Assembly: GCA_021018815.1 (NCBI GenBank)
Contig: JAITYX010000066.1
Span: 248,001-312,000, forward strand
Direction: 5' to 3'
DNA length: 64,000 nt
DNA from: Talinum fruticosum
Lineage: Eukaryota; Streptophyta; Magnoliopsida; Caryophyllales; Talinaceae
The notes under the pieces were generated by a model. That model was not told where the DNA came from. It made no database searches and saw only the letters and a list, made by a program, of their open reading frames with translations. This document shows positions 35,121-47,011 of the stretch, in pieces. The translations under genes and the position numbers were made by a program. How positions within the stretch are numbered: position 1 is the stretch's first letter; the number at the start of each line of letters is the position of its first letter.

Positions 35121-36755
35121 AGATGGTGTAGTCTCGAGTCGAGGATGGTGGACGAGCGGTTCGCCTTTGTTGATAAGATCCGGAAGATGTTGGCGAACGA
35201 GGCGGGGCAGCACCGGGATCTCTCGGAATGGGCTCAGCTCCGAGTGGTTGACCCGCAATTAGGTCGTCCGGAGGCTCATCCTCCCGGAGCTAGGACCGAT
35301 GGAGGGGTGTGCTCGAGCCGACCGGCCGCTGACCGACCATGGTCGGCAGGGTCTTCCGACCCACTCGGACTACTATCTAAGCCGATCATTTCCGGTTGAG
35401 GTTCCGGAGCACCTTGGCCCTCTATTGTTGCTGCTGCTACTTGTTCTCGCTTCCATCTCCCCTTCCTCGAGATGGAGTCGCCTCAGCCGCGAGCTCCTCC
35501 TCTTCTTCTTCTTCTTCTTCTTCTTCTTCTTCTTCTTCTTCTCCCCTTCAAAGGAGGATTTGGCTGGACTAGAGGATTCTTCGGATGTATCGGAGTCTAC
35601 TAGACTCGAGCCGCCTTGGAGCGCCATTCCCGAAGGAGCTCAATCGGCTCCTCTCGCTCCTTAACCAGTGCCTTCATCTCGAGAAGCACGTCTTGCTGCT
35701 TCTCGGATTTGGGATTGGGTTGTTTTCTGGTTAATGGTCATAGATCGAAGGACAGTCTTGAATGACTGGAGGGTGTCCTTGAACTCGGTGGACACCGAGG
35801 AAAGCTTGTCCATGATAGCGGAGGACAAGACAGAAGAAAGAATATGAGAAACACCTAACGTGGAGGCACCACTAGGTGGAGGAGGTAGAGAGAAAGCAGG
35901 CCGAGTCCGAGTCCGAGTCCGAGGTGGAGAAGGGGGCCTCGGTTCGAGCTATGAACCCAGCACACCCGGTTAGGTCTCCTCGTATCCATACCCAAGGAGT
36001 TCCTTTTCTCTAACGACAATGGCGAGCCTCGAAACTGCGTTAGGATCCGAGGGAAGAGGAACTTTGAATTGTTTGAAGATGAGGGTGAGAAGAGTCCCGA
36101 AAAGAAGTGGGGTGTTCTTTTTGTTCTAAGTCTTAGCGAGCACAGCTGCCATTTGCTCGACTATTACAGGAAAGAGGTCTACTTTGTAGCCCTCGAGGAT
36201 GTCGTACAAAGCTTTTAGATGCTTGGAGTTAGGGTTCTCCTTGCTAGAAAGCTGTGAGAAGAAAGTTCTCACCAAGAGAAAACAAAGAAGGCGAGCTTCG
36301 ATTTGAGTTGGGTCACGGAGAAGTTTTTGCATGACCCAGGGAATTCTTTAGCGTACTTCTCAAAAAAGTCATCAGCAGCCTCGTTGAAAGGTATGGGGTT
36401 GCTGTTCAAGAACATAGAAGATACTTTAAAGAGGCGATGGAGAAGAGAGGTGTTGATGCGGACGGTTATGTTTTGAACTCTTGAGGTGAGGATACCCTCG
36501 GAGCTAGAAAGATTGGTGTAGAGCTCGAAACGAGTTCGGGTAAATGCGATTCTTGAAATAAAGGAAATTGTAAACCCTCGTTGATTTGATATGGGCCAAC
36601 CACGAAAACTTTGTGGTCGGGAAGAAGTTGTCATCCAACGTAAGGTGTTGGGTGACAATAGGTTTTGAAGGATTTGAGGGTCCTTCTTAGCTTTTGGTAC
36701 GGGGTTTCTTGGTGGTAGAACCAAGAAAATCAGGGTGAGAACCTCTTTTCGGCAT
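35120..36755 (-). pseudogene. Copia B extra ORF (aORF)
   Basis: The ATG at 36755 starts MPKRGSH; the reading then shifts frame within the first tens of codons. The central domain is recognisable (EGILTSRVQNITVRINTSLL; SNPIPFNEAADDFFEKYAKEF, 36269-36600), followed by SKENPNSKHLKALYDILEGY in the 36126-36332 frame. The tail carries a GAA/CTT microsatellite (about 35500-35542) that gives a run of glutamate, lysine or arginine depending on frame. A TATA box lies 275 bp upstream. Position and order match copies A and C. Function unknown. Confidence 0.6.
35500..35542 (-). repeat. (GAA)n microsatellite in the copia B extra ORF
   Basis: A pure CTT repeat on the plus strand, about 14 units. The corresponding tract in copy A is about 26 bp and is nearly absent in copy C. 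Confidence 0.85.
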
Positions 36756-37022
36756 GTTTGATATGGAAAAGAGAGAGAGAGATGAACTTTTGTGAAAGAA
36801 AAGAAGAGAGAAAGAGATAGCTCTATGAAAGTGAGTGGAAAAAGAAAAAGTGAAAAAGTAGAAGGAGAGAGCCGAGAGTGACAGAGCTTACTTGAGATGA
36901 ACTTCACTTAGCTTAAGAGCGACGAGAGTTTCTTTGATCGCAGAGAGCTTGCTCGAGTTGAAGTAATTGAGAGAGTGCAAGTAAGTAGAGAGTAAAGTAA
37001 CGAAATGAAGGAAAATAGACGC

Positions 37023-37030
37023 TATTTATA
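37023..37030 (-). promoter_or_regulatory. TATA box upstream of the copia B extra ORF
   Basis: TATAAATA in sense, 275 bp before the ATG at 36755. Just upstream in sense lie AACGG motifs, one of which (37107-37117, TCCAACGGTTA) fits the mitosis-specific activator consensus. Confidence 0.6.
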
Positions 37031-37421
37031 GAGAAATAATTGTCCTTCGAATTCGTTCGACTCAGCTCTTCAACGGTCACCTTAGACCGGTGTGACTGTT
37101 CCGCTCTCCAACGGTTAGAATTCCAGCGATTGTCTCTCAATGGCTAGTTGTCTTATCGATGTGCGCAAGAGAGAGAGAGAAAAGAAAGATTTTAAAAGAA
37201 ATTTCTGAAATTCTCCACTGATCTAGAGATGGTTTCGAAGTTTGATGTCCATTTTCTCAAAATCCGAGTCCGACTCGGTTAAGTTTCGAATGACTCGAAA
37301 CCGCAAATAACTAATAACTATCAGCTTAGTATCACTGGTTCAATCGAACTAATGGCTATTAAAGAAAGTAAGCACACAACACATAATCATGCAAAGTAAT
37401 CTTACTTAGAAAAGCACATAA

Positions 37422-38010
37422 TTATGTATTAGTCATGCCAAGCTCATTCCTAATAAAGCAAAACTGATCCTCACTAAGTGGCTTAGTAAAGATATTAGCT
37501 AATTGAAGATTGGTAAGAATGAATTCAAGTTTAATATCACCCTTTTCAGGATGATCTCTCGGAAAATGATACCTGACCTCAATATGCTTAGTCTTTGAGT
37601 GCCGAATTGGATTCTTGATCACGCCGATTGCACTTTGACTATCACACTTGATTGGAATTGATTTGAATGAAAGTCCAAGATCTCTCAAGTGTTGCTTTAT
37701 CCATAAAATCTGAGCACAAGCATGGTCCACCCGCAATATACTCAGCTTCAGCAGTTGATAGAGCTACTGAGTTTTGCTTCTTTGAGTGCCAAGATATCGT
37801 GGATTGACCCGAAACCGGCAGCTCTCGAAGTGCTCTTTCTATCAACTTTGTACCCAAGCATAGTCAATTCCGAGTGTCTTGAGTACCATATACCTAAATT
37901 CCGAGTCTCTACAAGATATCCGAATATTCTCTTCATCGTAGTGAGATGTGATTCTTTTGGATTAACTTGAAATCTTGCACACAGTACAGGCACTAAACAT
38001 TATGTATGGC
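37422..38010 (-). pseudogene. Copia B RNase H
   Basis: Reads VDRKSTSRAAG, then ISWHSKKQNSVALSTAEAEY (37642-37857), and the C-terminal part SIPIKCDSQSAIGVIKNP, KTKHIEVRYHF and LANIFTKPL (37422-37736). The acidic residues of the AEAEY motif and the D in KCDSQSA are present. Two frame changes break it. Confidence 0.85.
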
Positions 38011-38950
38011 CTATTAGAAGTAAGATAGAGCAAAGATCCAATCATACCCCAAGTATAGTTTCGATCTACTGCTTTACCTATCTCATCTCGAGTCTAGTTT
38101 TATACTGTCTGCTCATAGGTGTTGCAGCATGTTTCCCATCTTGAAGTTTGTACTTCTTCAGCAGCTCCTTGGTATACTTTGATTGATGGACATAGATGTC
38201 ATCTTTGTCTTGCTTGATTTGTAGACCAAGGAAGAAATTGAGTTCTCCCATCATACTCATTTGAAATTCCTGTCTCATTAACTCGAAAAATCTCGACACG
38301 TAATTTCATTAGTAGCTCCAAAAATTATGTCATCAACATATATTTGAGCAATAAGAAAGTCTTTCCCCTTGGTTTTAATAGAAAGAGTCTTGTCAATCTG
38401 ACCTCTTCTAAAATCATTTTCAACCAAGAAATTGCTCGGTCTTTCATACCAAGCTCCGGGAGCTTGTTTAAGACCATAAAGAGCTTTTTGCAATTTGAAA
38501 ACATGATTTGGAAATTCGAGTTTTCAAATCCAGGGGCTTGCTCAACATAGACTTCCTCTTCGATAAAACCATTGAGAAAAGCACATTTAACATCCATTTG
38601 ATATAACTTGATATTCATGCTAGATGCAAATGCCAATAAGATTCTAATAGCTTCAATTCGCAATAGGTGCAAAGGTTTCCTCACAATCAATCCCTTCTTC
38701 TTGATTGTAACCTTGAGCCACAAGTCTAGCCTTATTTCGACTACCAACCTACCTTCATCCAGTTTGTTCTTGAAAACCCATTTGGTTCCTATGACTGGGT
38801 GGTCGAAGGTCGTTTGGTCGAGTCCGGACTTAGTTTCTTTTGAATTGATTGAGTTCCTCTTGCATGGCCTCTACCCATTTAAGTTCATTTAGGCCTCTAG
38901 TGCATTTCGGGTTCGATTAATGATATGAATGCAGTGAATGCACATAGATT
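38010..38950 (-). pseudogene. Copia B reverse transcriptase
   Basis: This encodes the element's DNA polymerase. In order: [16 protein letters not shown] (about 38690-38740), SSMNIKLYQMDVKCAFLNGF (38325-38747 frame), [16 protein letters not shown] and QIYVDDIIFGATN with an intact YVDD (38278-38493 frame), then MSMMGELNFFLGLQIKQD (38078-38299). Frame changes separate these blocks. Confidence 0.88.
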
Positions 38951-39419
38951 TTGAAGAGAGGAACGAGTTCTTACCCCACTGTTGATGTCGGATAATATGT
39001 TTTCTAGTGGGTGACTAGAAGCATACTTGAATGCTTTACCTGTTCTTTGGTTCACCAGATCCGTAGGTTGAATTGGTTGATCTTCGGTAGTCTATTTTGA
39101 GTGAGCTTGTTCATCTGATTGACCTTCAACATTCTTAGCTGGCTCTTGAGTTGTCTCATTACTGAGTCATGTTGTTCCGAGTCTCTTCGTTCGAGTGACT
39201 TTGTTCCGAGTGACATTGATTTGATTCTTGGTGAGCTCATTTTCATCAAGATCATCATCTCTGCTAAGCTTCAGTGTCTAAGAATGTTGACTCACTTTGT
39301 TTTTCCTGTTCAATCTCATCAAACACAACGTGGATGCTTTCTTCCACTTTGGTAGTTCTTTTACTCGAAAATACGATATACTTTGCTATGATATGAATAA
39401 CCAAGAAAGATACCTTCAT

Positions 39420-40560
39420 CCGACCGAGCATAAAACTTGGTCAGTGATCCTTACCATTGTTGTGAACGAAGCACTTACATCCAAAGGGTTTAAAGTATGA
39501 GATGTTGGGTTTCTTTCCTTCGTAGAGCTCGTATGGAGTTTTCTTCAGGATGGGTCCGATGAGGCATCTGTTCAACGTGTAGTTTGCTGTGTTGATCGCC
39601 TCGGCCCTGTAAATAGTAGGGTAGATTATGTTCAATCATCATTGTCCAAGCTATTTCTTCAAGAGTTCAGTTCTTCCTCTCCACCACTCCGTTTTGTTGA
39701 GGAGTTCTTGGAGCCGAGAAGTTGTGAAAGATGTCATTCTTGTCACGTAACTCTGCAAATTCCGAGTAGTCGAACTCCCTTCCATGCTCGGTTTAAATCC
39801 TCTAGATCCGAGTCCGAGACTCAACTTGGATTTTCCTGCAAAGCTTGCTGAACTCTTTGAATGCTTCATTTTTGTGCTTAAGAAAACATACCCAGGTAAA
39901 TCGTGAGTAGTCATCAACAAAGCACATATGATTTACCTCCGAGACTCTTGACAGGGATTTCACCACATAAATCCATATGCAACATTTCAAGCACCTTGGA
40001 TGTGGAAACAGCTTTTAGAGATTTGAAAGATGATCCGACTTGTTTCTCTTTTGTGCATGCTTCATAAATTTTATCTTTCTTAAATGCACAGTTAGGCAAT
40101 CCTCTAACTAAACCATGAGATGCAAGTTTCTTAATGGTATGCATGCTAACATGACCTAGCCTACGATACCATGTCCATGAATCATCATGAAGAGATGCTT
40201 TTAAACAAGATAAATTCTGACTTGGGTCAAAAAGAGGAATAGTATAAGTGTTACCCGATCTCTTACCCGAGAGCTTGATCTCCTTGGTAGCATCATCGGA
40301 GATATAACAATTGGTCCGAGTCAATCTTACCTCTTGACCTTTGCCACACGATTGAGAGATGCTTGAGCGGATTGTACCTTAACCCTTTGACAAGGTATAC
40401 CGGCATGACTAGATTGCTTCCTTTTCAAATCTTGCCTATCCCAATTATCCGGCCTTTGCTGTCATCTCCAAACGTGACTTTTCCTTCCTTGTAATCTTAT
40501 AACTCGAAAAGAGTCTTGAATCTCCCGACATGTGGCGTGAGCATCCACGGTCTAGGTATC
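39420..40560 (-). pseudogene. Copia B protease and integrase
   Basis: The protease begins near 40550 with YLDRGCSRHMSGDSRLF. The DSG active-site triplet is DRG here, so the serine is lost. The pre-integrase segment is the 39914-40324 frame (RLGHVSMHTIKKLASHGLV; MLHMDLCGEIPVKSLGGKS). The integrase core follows at 39440-39950 in several frames (DYSRFTWVCFLKHKNEAF; PYELYEGKKPNISYFKPFG). Its catalytic triad is spread over shifted frames. It would be inactive as read. Confidence 0.85.
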
Positions 40561-40889
40561 AATGCCATTTTGTTCTTTTCTGAGCCACTTGCAAGTCAAA
40601 AACAAACTAACCTTTCTCACTTCCTCTAACGAACCCAAGTAACTCCCTTTATCGTGGTCCTTTTCTAAGGAAGTAGACTCTTGGGAACCCGGATTTGAAT
40701 AACTTTGGGTTTGGTCCGATTCTCGAGTCTTTCTTTTAGAGAACCGAGTCCGTGTCTCTTTCTTTTGAACAGACTTTTCTTTTATAAACCGGTGGAGAAG
40801 GTTTTCTCCTGTAAGTTGGTCCGGGCTCAGTCCTCCTTTCATTCTTACGAATGGGACTGTGCTCAACCTTCCCGAACTTCACAATTCTA

Positions 40890-42412
40890 GAATCTTTTTG
40901 AAAAGTTCCGAGTAGGAATTGGATTCTTCCTCTTTGTTAAAACCAAGACCTTCTTTTCGAAGGAGACACATTGAGATCCTAAGAGCATTTCAAGGTTTTT
41001 CCGACCTTGAGTAAATTTTTAAACAAGCTCTTGAGACTCGATAAGCTTTTGCTTCAGTTGCTCATTTTCTCTTCCGAGTGACTCGGACTCGGCCTCATTG
41101 GATTGAGCACTAGTCTTGAGTTCTCTTAGAGTAAGTCTCGGGTTTTCCAATTCATTTTTCAAAGAGATACTCTCGAAGTAATAGACTCAAGTTGTTCTTT
41201 AAACCGAGAAGAATCGAATTGGAATTTTCTTCCAAAGTAAAAATATATTTGGCTAAATCAACTTTAGTGAATTTGAGGAAGTATTCAATTACCTGTTGAG
41301 GGTTTGTTTCCTCACTGTCTCGAGTGATCCGAGTCCGACTCGTTTTAGCTTCGAGTCGAGAGTGCCATCAAACATGTTGAATCATCCGAGACCTCATTGT
41401 CTTCCGATGAGTCTTCATCACTCCAAGTGGCCATCATAACCTTTTTCTTCTTTCTGTCTCTCTTCCTTCGGGACAGTCTTTGACTATGTGTTCCTTGCTA
41501 CCACATTCAAAACAGACTGAGTTCTTAGTTAAAGATAACTTTGAAGGGGAAGAATGTTTATCTTTTTTGTCCTTGTTGTCTTTCTTGTAGAACTCTTCTC
41601 GTGGCTTCTTATCCCATCTCTTGTGCTTCATCATTCTTTTGAAGCCTCTAGCAATGAGTGCCATGGGATCCTCTTCGAGTCGGAGGAACTCGGATTTGCT
41701 TCTCTGTTTTCCGAGGCCTTCAATGCAATGTTCTTTTTAGTGCCGACCTCTGCATCCTCCTCTTCCAGGTGGATCTCATGGGTGAGTAGCTTCCCAATGA
41801 GTTCGTCTAGCTTCAATAAGGACAGGTTCCGAGCCTCTTCGATGGCTATCACCTTGGGACCCCATCTTCTCTAGGCGGACTTCGAGTATCTTTCCGCACA
41901 TTTCCGCGTGGGAAATCTTTCGACCCGAGATTTGAGATTGTTAGTAATCTCAATGGAGCAGATGAACATCCGAGTGATGTTCTCTTCGGCTCCATCTTGA
42001 ATAGCTCGTACTCGTGAAGATATTGGCTTATCTTCGCTTGTCCGACTCGGCTTGTACCTTCATAAGTGTTGACAAGTGTATCCCATACTTCTTTGGATGT
42101 GTCAAAGGCCGACACTCGCTTGTATTCTTCCGAGCTGATGGTGCACATCGGAATGTTCATCGCCTTGAAGTTCTTTCGAACTTCTACTTCATCGAGTGGT
42201 ATACTCGGACTTTGTTTTGGGCACTAGCCTTGTTTCTTCCATCTCGCATGGGAATGTAGTTGCCTACTTGTATGATGTTCCGGACATCTTCATCGTGATC
42301 AAGCGTAAAACATTCCATGAGCTTCTTCCAAGTGCACGAAATTAGATCCTTTGAACTTTGGTGGCTCGCTAGAAGATCTTCCCTCATCGAACTCTCCATT
42401 GCTCCGAGCCAT
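40890..42412 (-). pseudogene. Copia B gag
   Basis: The ATG at 42412 begins MARSNGEFDEGRSSSE, the start shared with copy C. The capsid region reads MNIPMCTISSEEY and EVWDTLVNTYEGTSRVGQAK (41849-42160). The CCHC knuckle CFECGSKEHIVKDC lies at 41473-41514, in frame 41434-41664. This is the best preserved gag of the three copies, with about four frame changes. It begins 46 bp after the primer site. Confidence 0.85.
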
Positions 42413-42457
42413 TTGATCTTTAAACCTTTGGATGGTTAGATCCTTTTTGAAAGGCTA

Positions 42458-42469
42458 GGCTCGATACCA
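42458..42469 (-). other. Primer-binding site of copia B
   Basis: TGGTATCGAGCC in sense, two bases after the 5' LTR end (42472), identical to that of copy A. Confidence 0.8.
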
Positions 42470-42471
42470 AT

Positions 42472-43985
42472 TGAAGGTTTGCTCTTGGAGAGACAAAGTC
42501 ATCCTAGAGGGGGTGAATAGGGTGATGAGGAAAATTAAACAAGTAATGGAAGAATAAAACTAGATATGACTCTAAGGAGAGTCTAAGTCTAGATTGGACT
42601 CAGAAAAGTACTAACTCAAAAAGTTATGTGGAAACCCTCCCGGGCGGAAAACCATGGTCAGTGCTAATCCAAGCACCAAGTCAAATCCACTATTTTGAAT
42701 CCACGAAATACGTAAGAAAGAATCGACCTGAATTGCTCCCTTAGACAATTCCTTACAAGATTTTCCTAGGCTCGAAACTCCCTTATCCGATCTAGTACTT
42801 CCTAACCGAGGTAACCTTTATAGCTAGAGACAACCGAGCTGAGTTAACCCTTACAGCTCGGTCAAAGGACCTTACTCGAAAGTAAGAATGAGTGTTTGTA
42901 ATCGATTACAAGACCTTACTACTCGTAAAGATGTTAAGTACAAAGTTGGAGTTGTAAGTAGAAGATTGAGTATGAATACAATGACTTTTGTTTTAAGTAA
43001 GTGTATCGACAGTTCAAGTCTTGAGAGTTGGCTTCTATTTATAAATAACCAAGCGGACTAGCCGTTGTGACTATCTTCTTACAGCGAGTCCTTTGTGACC
43101 GTTGCAATGATTTTTCTAAGTCACTCGGAAAATATCCGTTGAGGTGTGAACGTTGGGCAACGGCTCTTGACTCCTTTGGAAGTCCCAATCCACCGGTAGT
43201 GACTCGAAAAGTAGGGTGGAAACCACCGTTGAGTTTAACGTTACAGATTTCCAATTTTGAAAGCGGACAACCTTGACACCGTGTCCGGTCTTCGGTCAAA
43301 GGTAGAAAAAGCCTTGTCTGCCGGTGATTTGACATCTTCAAGCTCGGTTACTTTTGTATTTCAAAAATAGGATAACCTCGTTTGAATAACCTACAAAAGT
43401 AAATCAATTTGGTTCTTAAAGTATAAAATACTTTGGTCCAAGATTAGACACAAGTAATAATTTAATTAAGATAATTAAGTGCGTAATTATCTAAGTCCTA
43501 AAAGAGTGAAATTTTCTAAGTCTAATATCCATTATACTCAAATTCCATCCGAGTCGGTCTAGAAGTAAAGCAAGTCGGATAAAGAACAAGTAGAGTAGTG
43601 AGACTTGATCTAGACTACCAATGTTCAAACCAAGCATGCTCGACTTAGAAAGATGAATTAACACGAGTAATTCAATTTAACTTAGAACATGAAGTCGAAG
43701 CGAGTTTATGCACATTAGAGCAAATGTTTGAACATGCAATATATCTAAGTGTTGTCCGAGTAACTCGGAACCGTGTGTGAACAGCAGTATGCTTTCCGAG
43801 TCGGTCATAATCAAGTGAGAACATATGCAATGGTTCTCTAACACTTAGAAAAGATTCTATATCACTCAAAAAAGTTTCTAAGACACTTAGAATGACTTGT
43901 AATCAAAATCTTATAAGAGATGAAGTCTTATACCCGATTCCTTGATGGAACTCGGAATGATGTATATGTAAAATGTGAGTCTTCA
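42472..43985 (-). repeat. 5' LTR of copia B
   Basis: 1514 bp, with TG...CA termini on the plus strand (TGAAGG...TCTTCA). TATA box at 43036-43043. Most differences from the partner LTR are at or next to CpG. Confidence 0.9.
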
Positions 43986-44533
43986 CCATTTTCAATAAGT
44001 TGAAGAAAGGATATGAGCCCATTTGGGATACGGAGTGCCAACAAGAATTCGAAAAGGTTACTGAATACCTAGCTAACCCTCCAATGTTAGTTTCGCCTCA
44101 ACCAGGGAAACCTTTACTTCTATACCTCACCACGACAGAGACAATTGTGGGAGCCATGTTAGCTCAACAAGACGGGAAAGAAGAGCATGTGATATATTAC
44201 CTAAGCAAGAAGTTTTTAGATTACGAGACTCAATACATGGCACTGGAGAAGACATCATTGGCATTAGTTTGTGTTAGCAACAAGCTCGAGCACTATATGT
44301 TAGCCCACACGGTACATATGGTAGCATTGATGGATCCCATTAAGTACATACTTGAGCAACCAACCATTAGCAGTAAGATATCAAGATGGACTGTCATGTC
44401 TGTCAAAATTCAAACTCAAGTATGTCCCTCAAAAGCGATTAAAGGAAGGGTAGTGTCGGAATTCCTAGCTGATTTACCTATAATCGAATCACAACCCAAA
44501 CACCTCGAATTTCCGGACAAAAGTATCTTATAG
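43986..44533 (+). pseudogene. Element Y RT C terminus and RNase H
   Basis: Resumes the interrupted polymerase: FNKLKKGYEPIWDTECQQEF, then the RNase H domain with LLLYLTTTETIVGAMLAQQD and EEHVIYYLSKKFLDYETQY in one 177-codon frame (44000-44533). This is the longest intact gypsy frame in the window. It matches positions 45345-45600 of the inverted copy X. Confidence 0.85.
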
Positions 44534-44544
44534 ATATAGGTGGA

Positions 44545-44960
44545 AGTTTGGATAATGTACTTCGACGGCGCTTTCAATCGAAGGGCTTTAGAGTAGGGAT
44601 TCTTGTAGTCTCACCGGAGGGAGCACATACTCCCATTTTAGTCAAATTGGATTTTTAAGTCACCAACAACGCCACGAGTATGAAGCGTGCATCGCGGGAC
44701 TTAAAGTTATTGTAGAGATTGAGGTCAAGAATATCGGGGTTTTCGATGATTCCAGTTTGATCATTAATAAGATTTCACAAAAATGGAAGGTAAGTAGTGA
44801 AGCCTTTGCACTCGCCAAGCACATCTAATCAAACTATCAAAACATTTTGAAAGTATTTCATTCACCTACCTTCCTAGGGATGACAACCAATTCATGGATG
44901 CGTTAGCCAAATTAGCATCCATGATTAATATCCCTATCAGCATACATTCGATGCCCATTC
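44545..44960 (+). pseudogene. Element Y second (archaeal-type) RNase H
   Basis: A second RNase H fold lies downstream of the first, the hallmark of Tat/Ogre-lineage elements. Pieces in shifting frames read WIMYFDGAFNRRAL, YEACIAGLKVIVEIEVKNIG, VFDDSSLIINKISQKW and RDDNQFMDALAKLASM. The D, E, D acidic positions are visible. There are several frameshifts. Confidence 0.75.
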
Positions 44961-45345
44961 ACACAGAGCGACGAAGTTAGCCAACGTATGTCTACGCATT
45001 ATAAGTGTCTAATACCGACAAAACCAGTTGGTATCATGACATTTATCAGCATTTGGATAAGCAAGAGTACCCATTGGACTCCACACCTAGAGCTCAATGA
45101 GCCATCGGGATGTTAGCAGCTCGGTTTTGATTAATCAAGGGCAACTGTACAAGAAAACCAACATCGGGATTAGCTTACTTTGTGTCAACCAACATGAAGC
45201 AAAGCGCGTCATGGATGAGATTCAAACTCTAATAACATGACTCGTCCATCCGGCTATCATGGTACCGATAGTTAGTCACTCAAGAATGTACTTAATAGGA
45301 TCCATTGGTCGCTCAAGACTAACACCGGTGATGTCTTCTCTAAAG
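44961..45345 (+). pseudogene. Element Y region leading into integrase, truncated
   Basis: Degraded sequence between the second RNase H and the expected integrase zinc domain (VCGTH-like words are not intact). It ends at the inverted junction with element X, so no integrase core is present. Confidence 0.5.
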
Positions 45346-46640
45346 GCATGTACCTAGTCTCGTTTCCATCCTATTAAGCTAACATGGCTCCCATTGCAGT
45401 TTCCATTATACCAAGGTATAGGAGCAAAGCGTTCTCCGATTAGGGCGGAACTAGCATTGGTGGATTAGCCAAATACTCCTTAACCTTCTCGAATGCTTTT
45501 TGCCACTTGTTATCTCAAATCGACTCGGATCCTTTCCTCAACTTCTTAAAGATGGCTTCACATACCATAGTCGGCTTTGATATGAAATGACTAATGTATT
45601 GTAAATGTCCTAGGAAACCCCGTATCTCCTTCTCTCGTCTTCGACAGTGGGATCTCTTGGATGGCTTTAATCTTAGATGGATCAACTTTAATTCCTTTAA
45701 GACTAACCACATAGCCCAGCAGTTTACCTAAGGTTACTCCAAAGGCACATTTTTGTGGGTAAAGGGGCATGTTATACTTTCGAAGAATTTTCTAAGGCTA
45801 GGTAAGTGCACTCGCCCTATCCTTGGACTTGATGATCATGTCATCCACATAAACTTCGACTTCATTATGTATCATGTCGTGTAGTAATGTTGTGGTTGTC
45901 CTCTAATATGTAGCTCCAACATTCTTGAGCCCAAATGGCATTACCACATAGCGATACGTCCTCCATTGAGTGATGAAGGTCGTTTTTCCATATCTTCTTC
46001 GTCCATCTTCACTTGGTTATACTTAGCATATCCATCCATGAACGAAAGCAGCGCATGTACCGCTGTGTTATCTACTAGAATGTCAATATGAGGTAACGGA
46101 AAATCATTTTTAGGTGTTGCCTTGTTCAAATCCCTAAAGTCGACGCACATTCGGACCCTACCATCTTTCTTCTGAACCGGCACTATCTATGTTTGCTATC
46201 CACTTAGGGTAGTGTACTACTTTGATAAACCGGGCTTCTAACTACTTCCAGACCTCTTCCTTAATTTTCAATGCCAATTCAGGTTTCATTCTTCCGAGCT
46301 TCGTGTTACTGGCTTAACATGTTCGTAGAGTGAAATTCTATGTTCCGCTATATTTGGATCTATCCCCAGCATGTCTTTGTAGGACCATAAAAAGACATCT
46401 ATCAATTTGGTAAGGAGCAAAGTGAGGCTCTTCTCGGACTCCCTGTTTTCCCAATTTTAACCTCTTGGGGTTTATCAACCGATCCTAGATTAATTGTTAT
46501 TGTTTCCTCTATTATTGATGAACGATTTTTATGATCTTCCATAACTTTTATTAATTGTTTAATGATTTCTTGTTCATCATTAGAGGAAAAACAATTAAAA
46601 ATGGGAGGAGGCAAAGAGTAAGCAGAAAGGTTCATCTTAT
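45345..46640 (-). pseudogene. Fragment X reverse transcriptase and RNase H start
   Basis: In sense: INLGSVDKPQEVKIGK (46402-46635), then PVQKKDGRVRMCVDFRDLNK and FPLPHIDILVDN (45941-46183). An intact YVDD lies near 45850, followed by the LGHLQYISHFISKPTMVCEA segment (45515-45712), and the RNase H start reads LLYLGIMETAMGAMLA near 45400. Four or more frame changes occur. It stops at the junction with element Y. Confidence 0.82.
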
Positions 46641-47011
46641 TGAATGACGAAATGAGTACATCGGACTCGAAAACATAAATTCCAAAATTAGAAATTGCGG
46701 AACTAGATCGGAAAAAGAAATTACGGAATTAGAAATTACGGAACTAGAAGATGAAGTAACAAAATTAGAAATAAAAATAACAACCTTATTGCTAGACTTA
46801 GGAATGGGATGTTCTCCTAAGATAACAACAAATGCATGGCCCTCCTTAGCATCGATCCAAGTAAGATGCTTGGACCCTTTGGCGTCGACGTCGGTGATAA
46901 ATCCGAACAGATCAAACTACGGGTGTGACATGGTTTGGAATAACACCGAAACCGAATTCCCCTCTAGGCTTTTCTCCCGTCTCGAACAATGGACCAAAAA
47001 TATTGGTAACA

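Larger units (their letters stand above)
33099..43985 (-). mobile_element. Ty1/copia retrotransposon B (SIRE/Maximus-like), inserted in element Y
   Basis: A complete 10.9-kb minus-strand element: 5' LTR 42472-43985, primer site 42458-42469, gag, protease, integrase, RT, RNase H, extra ORF, polypurine tract and 3' LTR 33099-34620. The 5-bp duplication is CTATT (33094-33098) on the left and CCATT (43986-43990) on the right, one mismatch. Removing the element joins the two halves of the element Y RT, which confirms the boundaries. All genes are interrupted. The protease active site is changed. Confidence 0.9.
27595..45345 (+). mobile_element. Tat-type Ty3/gypsy element Y, truncated at its 3' end and interrupted by copia B
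   Basis: A plus-strand element: 5' LTR 27595-29612, primer region 29613-29632, leader to about 30060, gag remnant, protease, linker, RT (32100-33098, then 43986-44180), RNase H, a second archaeal-type RNase H (44545-44960), and the start of the integrase region. Copia B sits inside RT with a 5-bp duplication CTATT/CCATT. Sequence of element Y stops near 45345 against inverted element X, so the integrase core and 3' LTR are absent. The dual RNase H is the main reason for the Tat-lineage call. Confidence 0.85.

Noticed and set aside
35145..35664. Plus-strand open frames with a phenylalanine/leucine run
   Set aside because: They are antisense to the copia B extra ORF and created by the CTT repeat.
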